Below are positions 40,990 to 42,373 of a stretch of DNA of 42,373 nucleotides, in pieces. The notes beneath the pieces are model-generated. The model was not told the origin of the DNA and ran no database searches. It worked only from the letters and a program-made list of their open reading frames with translations. Positions within the stretch are counted from its first letter, which is position 1. Each line of letters begins with the position of its first letter. The stretch is from Desulfovibrio sp. GTDB taxonomy: Bacteria > Desulfobacterota > Desulfovibrionia > Desulfovibrionales > Desulfovibrionaceae. The stretch lies in NCBI GenBank assembly GCA_017454855.1, contig JAFTCE010000076.1, forward strand, positions 1 to 42,373. The letters run 5' to 3'. Made by a program: the position numbers and the translations under genes.

Positions 40990-41004
40990 TGTGGAGGATG
41001 GGAC

Positions 41005-41979
41005 ATGAACACAGGGGAGATTTGCGGAATGGATGAGGGACTTCGTCTTGGTGTGCAGTCCCAGAACGCTATCGGGGATAAAGATCCTGCGGCGGGATTT
41101 GCCATGCTTCGGCGCGCCGGATTTGCCAGCGTGGATTTCAGCCTGCACGGGTATTTGCGCAATCGGGATATCTATCGGGGGAAGCTCAATACTTTTTTTG
41201 ATTCGGATATCGACGAGTTGAGAACTTTTTTTTCGGCTCATAAGGCGGGCGCAAAAAAGGAAGGGATTGTTTTTGGACAGATGCACATGCCCTACCCGAT
41301 CTATGTTCCCACGGGCAGCCGTGAAGTGAACGACTATCTTCGGCAGCAGGTAGCGCCCAAGAGCATGGAGCTCTGTGCCTTTTTTGAATGCCCTTGCATC
41401 GTCATCCATGGGTTCAAGTTGGCTAGGGTTCTCGGTTCCGAGGAAGCGGAATGGGAATACACGGAGGCATTCATCCATGAGATTGCGCCTATGGCGAGAG
41501 AGATGGGCATCACCATTTGCGTGGAAAATCTCTATGACAGTGTGGCAGGGCATATCGTGGAAGGCCCTTGCTGCCATGTGCGGCGATGCGCAGAGCGCAT
41601 TGATCGCATCAATGACCGATACGGGGCGGAGGTCTTGGGATTCTGCTTGGATACGGGGCATGCGAATCTTGTTGGGATTGATTTTGAGGATTTTATCACG
41701 CAGCTGGGACATCGGCTCAAGGTGCTTCATATTCATGATAATGACGCTGTGCAGGATTTGCACCAGATACCTTTTACCTTTGCCAAGACACGGGAGAACA
41801 AGGCATCGACGGATTGGGAAGGGTTCCTGAGGGGGCTTCGGGCAATCCGCTATGAGGGGATACTGAATTTCGAGACAGGACCTGTGCTCAGGTCATTTCC
41901 GGAGGAGTTGAAGGAAGAGGCACTGGGTTTTATCGCGAGTATCGGAACGTATTTCGCAAAGGCGCTGGTGCGTTCTTGA
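41005..41979 (+). CDS. Sugar phosphate isomerase/epimerase-like TIM-barrel protein
   Basis: A 324-residue protein of the xylose-isomerase-like/AP-endonuclease-2-like family. Expected metal ligands are present: CIVIHGFK, ITICVENLYD, FCLDTGHAN, VLHIHDND and ILNFETGP supply His, Glu, Asp and His positions. Such enzymes isomerise or epimerise sugars or inositols in the cytoplasm, but substrate varies widely. ATG 41005 has GGAGG eight bases upstream and lies 15 bases after the previous stop, so the pair is cotranscribed and may form an active/inactive heteromer (inference). It is the last gene of the locus before leuS. Confidence 0.82.
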   Translation: MNTGEICGMDEGLRLGVQSQNAIGDKDPAAGFAMLRRAGFASVDFSLHGYLRNRDIYRGKLNTFFDSDIDELRTFFSAHKAGAKKEGIVFGQMHMPYPIYVPTGSREVNDYLRQQVAPKSMELCAFFECPCIVIHGFKLARVLGSEEAEWEYTEAFIHEIAPMAREMGITICVENLYDSVAGHIVEGPCCHVRRCAERIDRINDRYGAEVLGFCLDTGHANLVGIDFEDFITQLGHRLKVLHIHDNDAVQDLHQIPFTFAKTRENKASTDWEGFLRGLRAIRYEGILNFETGPVLRSFPEELKEEALGFIASIGTYFAKALVRS

Positions 41980-42049
41980 CGGGCGCAATTCCTGTCGGTG
42001 CAGTTACGGCTGCCGCGCAGCTTTCGGTAAATTTGCCATTGCGGCAACA

Positions 42050-42079
42050 TTGACGAAATATGTGGCTTTGCGGTATAAT
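42050..42079 (+). promoter_or_regulatory. Sigma-70 promoter of leuS
   Basis: TTGACG (42050-42055) and consensus TATAAT (42074-42079) have an 18-base spacer. The start would be near 42086, placing the whole MITE-like element inside the transcribed leader. Confidence 0.75.
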
Positions 42080-42114
42080 ACTACCGTTGTTGAGAAAGGA
42101 AAAGCCAAGGACTT

Positions 42115-42280
42115 TAGGGAAACGCTGATTAATTCAGCCGTCCATCTTGACGCATCTTGCGTGTCCTCCCTGTGTCGACAAATCCTCGACATAGCACCAC
42201 TATGACTGCGGTTTGTCTCCTTGGGAGGGACACACAATCTACGCCAATCTGGACGACTTCATTTAATCAACGTTTCCCTA
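42115..42280. mobile_element. MITE-like hairpin element with TA flanks
   Basis: The ends are 17-base inverted repeats AGGGAAACGCTGATTAA (42116-42132) and TTAATCAACGTTTCCCT (42263-42279), differing at one position. Complementarity continues imperfectly for about 55 bases per arm, so the DNA or RNA can form a long hairpin. Both ends read TA at the border (42115-42116 and 42279-42280), as expected for TA-targeting transposases (IS630/Tc1-mariner type). No coding capacity. The interior carries TGTCGA...TCGACA and the 33-base core repeated at 11279-11311. The parent transposase is not in the window. Confidence 0.8.
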
Positions 42281-42320
42281 GCTGTTTTGCAGCCGGGGTA
42301 TTGTTTTAGGGGGATGGAAG

Positions 42321-42373
42321 ATGGAAAGGTATTCGCCTCAGGAAATCGAGAAAAAATGGCAAAAGAAGTGGAA
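42321..42373 (+). CDS. leuS: Leucyl-tRNA synthetase, first codons (runs off the window)
   Basis: The frame from ATG 42321 reads MERYSPQEIEKKWQKKW, the highly conserved LeuS N-terminus. Only 17 complete codons are present. RBS AGGGGG lies seven bases upstream. An overlapping ATG at 42314 is in another frame and gives no recognisable protein. LeuS charges tRNA-Leu and is unrelated to the surface-glycan genes, so it marks the right border of the locus. Confidence 0.88.
   Translation, partial: MERYSPQEIEKKWQKKW

Larger units (their letters stand above)
41980..42320. promoter_or_regulatory. Intergenic region and leuS leader
   Basis: These 341 bases hold no protein gene. They contain a leuS promoter (42050-42079), a 166-base MITE-like element with its TA flanks (42115-42280) and the leuS RBS AGGGGG (42308-42313). 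No U-tailed terminator was seen after the gene ending at 41979. No T-box core motif was found; without the element the leader would be only about 70 bases. Confidence 0.6.

Noticed and set aside
42080..42320. T-box riboswitch before leuS
   Set aside because: No T-box core sequence or specifier-loop arrangement was found; the structure present is explained by terminal inverted repeats of an inserted element.

Overview
The window reads as chromosomal DNA of a Gram-negative Firmicute, most likely Selenomonadaceae (Selenomonas or a relative). This is inferred from three things: a Wzx/Wzy envelope-polysaccharide locus next to rfbA, a type I secretion system that needs an outer membrane, and Firmicute-like strong RBSs with frequent TTG/GTG starts. 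No rRNA or marker gene confirms it. Nearly everything between 750 and 41979 is on the + strand, in tightly packed, often overlapping genes (five ATGA-type junctions).

Layout. (1) 1-381, minus: 5' part of rfbA (dTDP-glucose synthesis), divergent from the main locus across a 368-base promoter region. (2) 750-11237: Wzx/Wzy-type polysaccharide genes: an initiating sugar-phosphate transferase, a DUF4422 transferase, three GT2 transferases, an SGNH-like membrane protein, Wzy, a short Wzz-like protein and Wzx. Genes from about 3.1 to 9.8 kb look more AT-rich than the rest. (3) 11505-15837: a GT2-TPR protein and two large polytopic membrane proteins (one GT-C-like, one DUF2142). (4) 15860-24184: an acyl-activation and transfer cassette. 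It holds a DltA-like adenylating ligase, an acyltransferase-3 membrane protein, a carrier protein and an MBOAT acyltransferase; a gluzincin metallopeptidase with an RTX-like C-terminus sits in the middle and a second GT2-TPR protein closes it. (5) 24181-24332: a consensus promoter and a strong terminator bracketing a ~115-nt transcript (sRNA or leaderless 27-codon ORF). (6) 24609-33688: a large beta-repeat RTX-like protein, then ABC-HlyD-ABC, the order of the atypical MARTX-type RtxB-RtxD-RtxE exporter; the first ABC protein has Gln in place of the Walker A Lys. (7) 33772-41979: a GT4, a methyltransferase-GT fusion, a GT9, a Rossmann-DUF4422 fusion and two sugar-isomerase-like TIM-barrel proteins. 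(8) 42115-42280: a MITE-like hairpin element in the leader of leuS, whose first codons end the window.

How it may work together (inference). Region 2 would build and export a polysaccharide. Regions 3-4 would glycosylate and esterify a surface glycan using amino-acyl or acyl groups activated on a carrier. Region 6 would secrete two cargo proteins that share a ~300-residue C-terminal module. Region 7 could supply further glycosyl transfer, perhaps to the secreted repeat protein. The most distinctive features are the Dlt-like cassette wrapped around a secreted protease, the asymmetric two-ATPase exporter with two family-matched cargos, and the small transcript between them.
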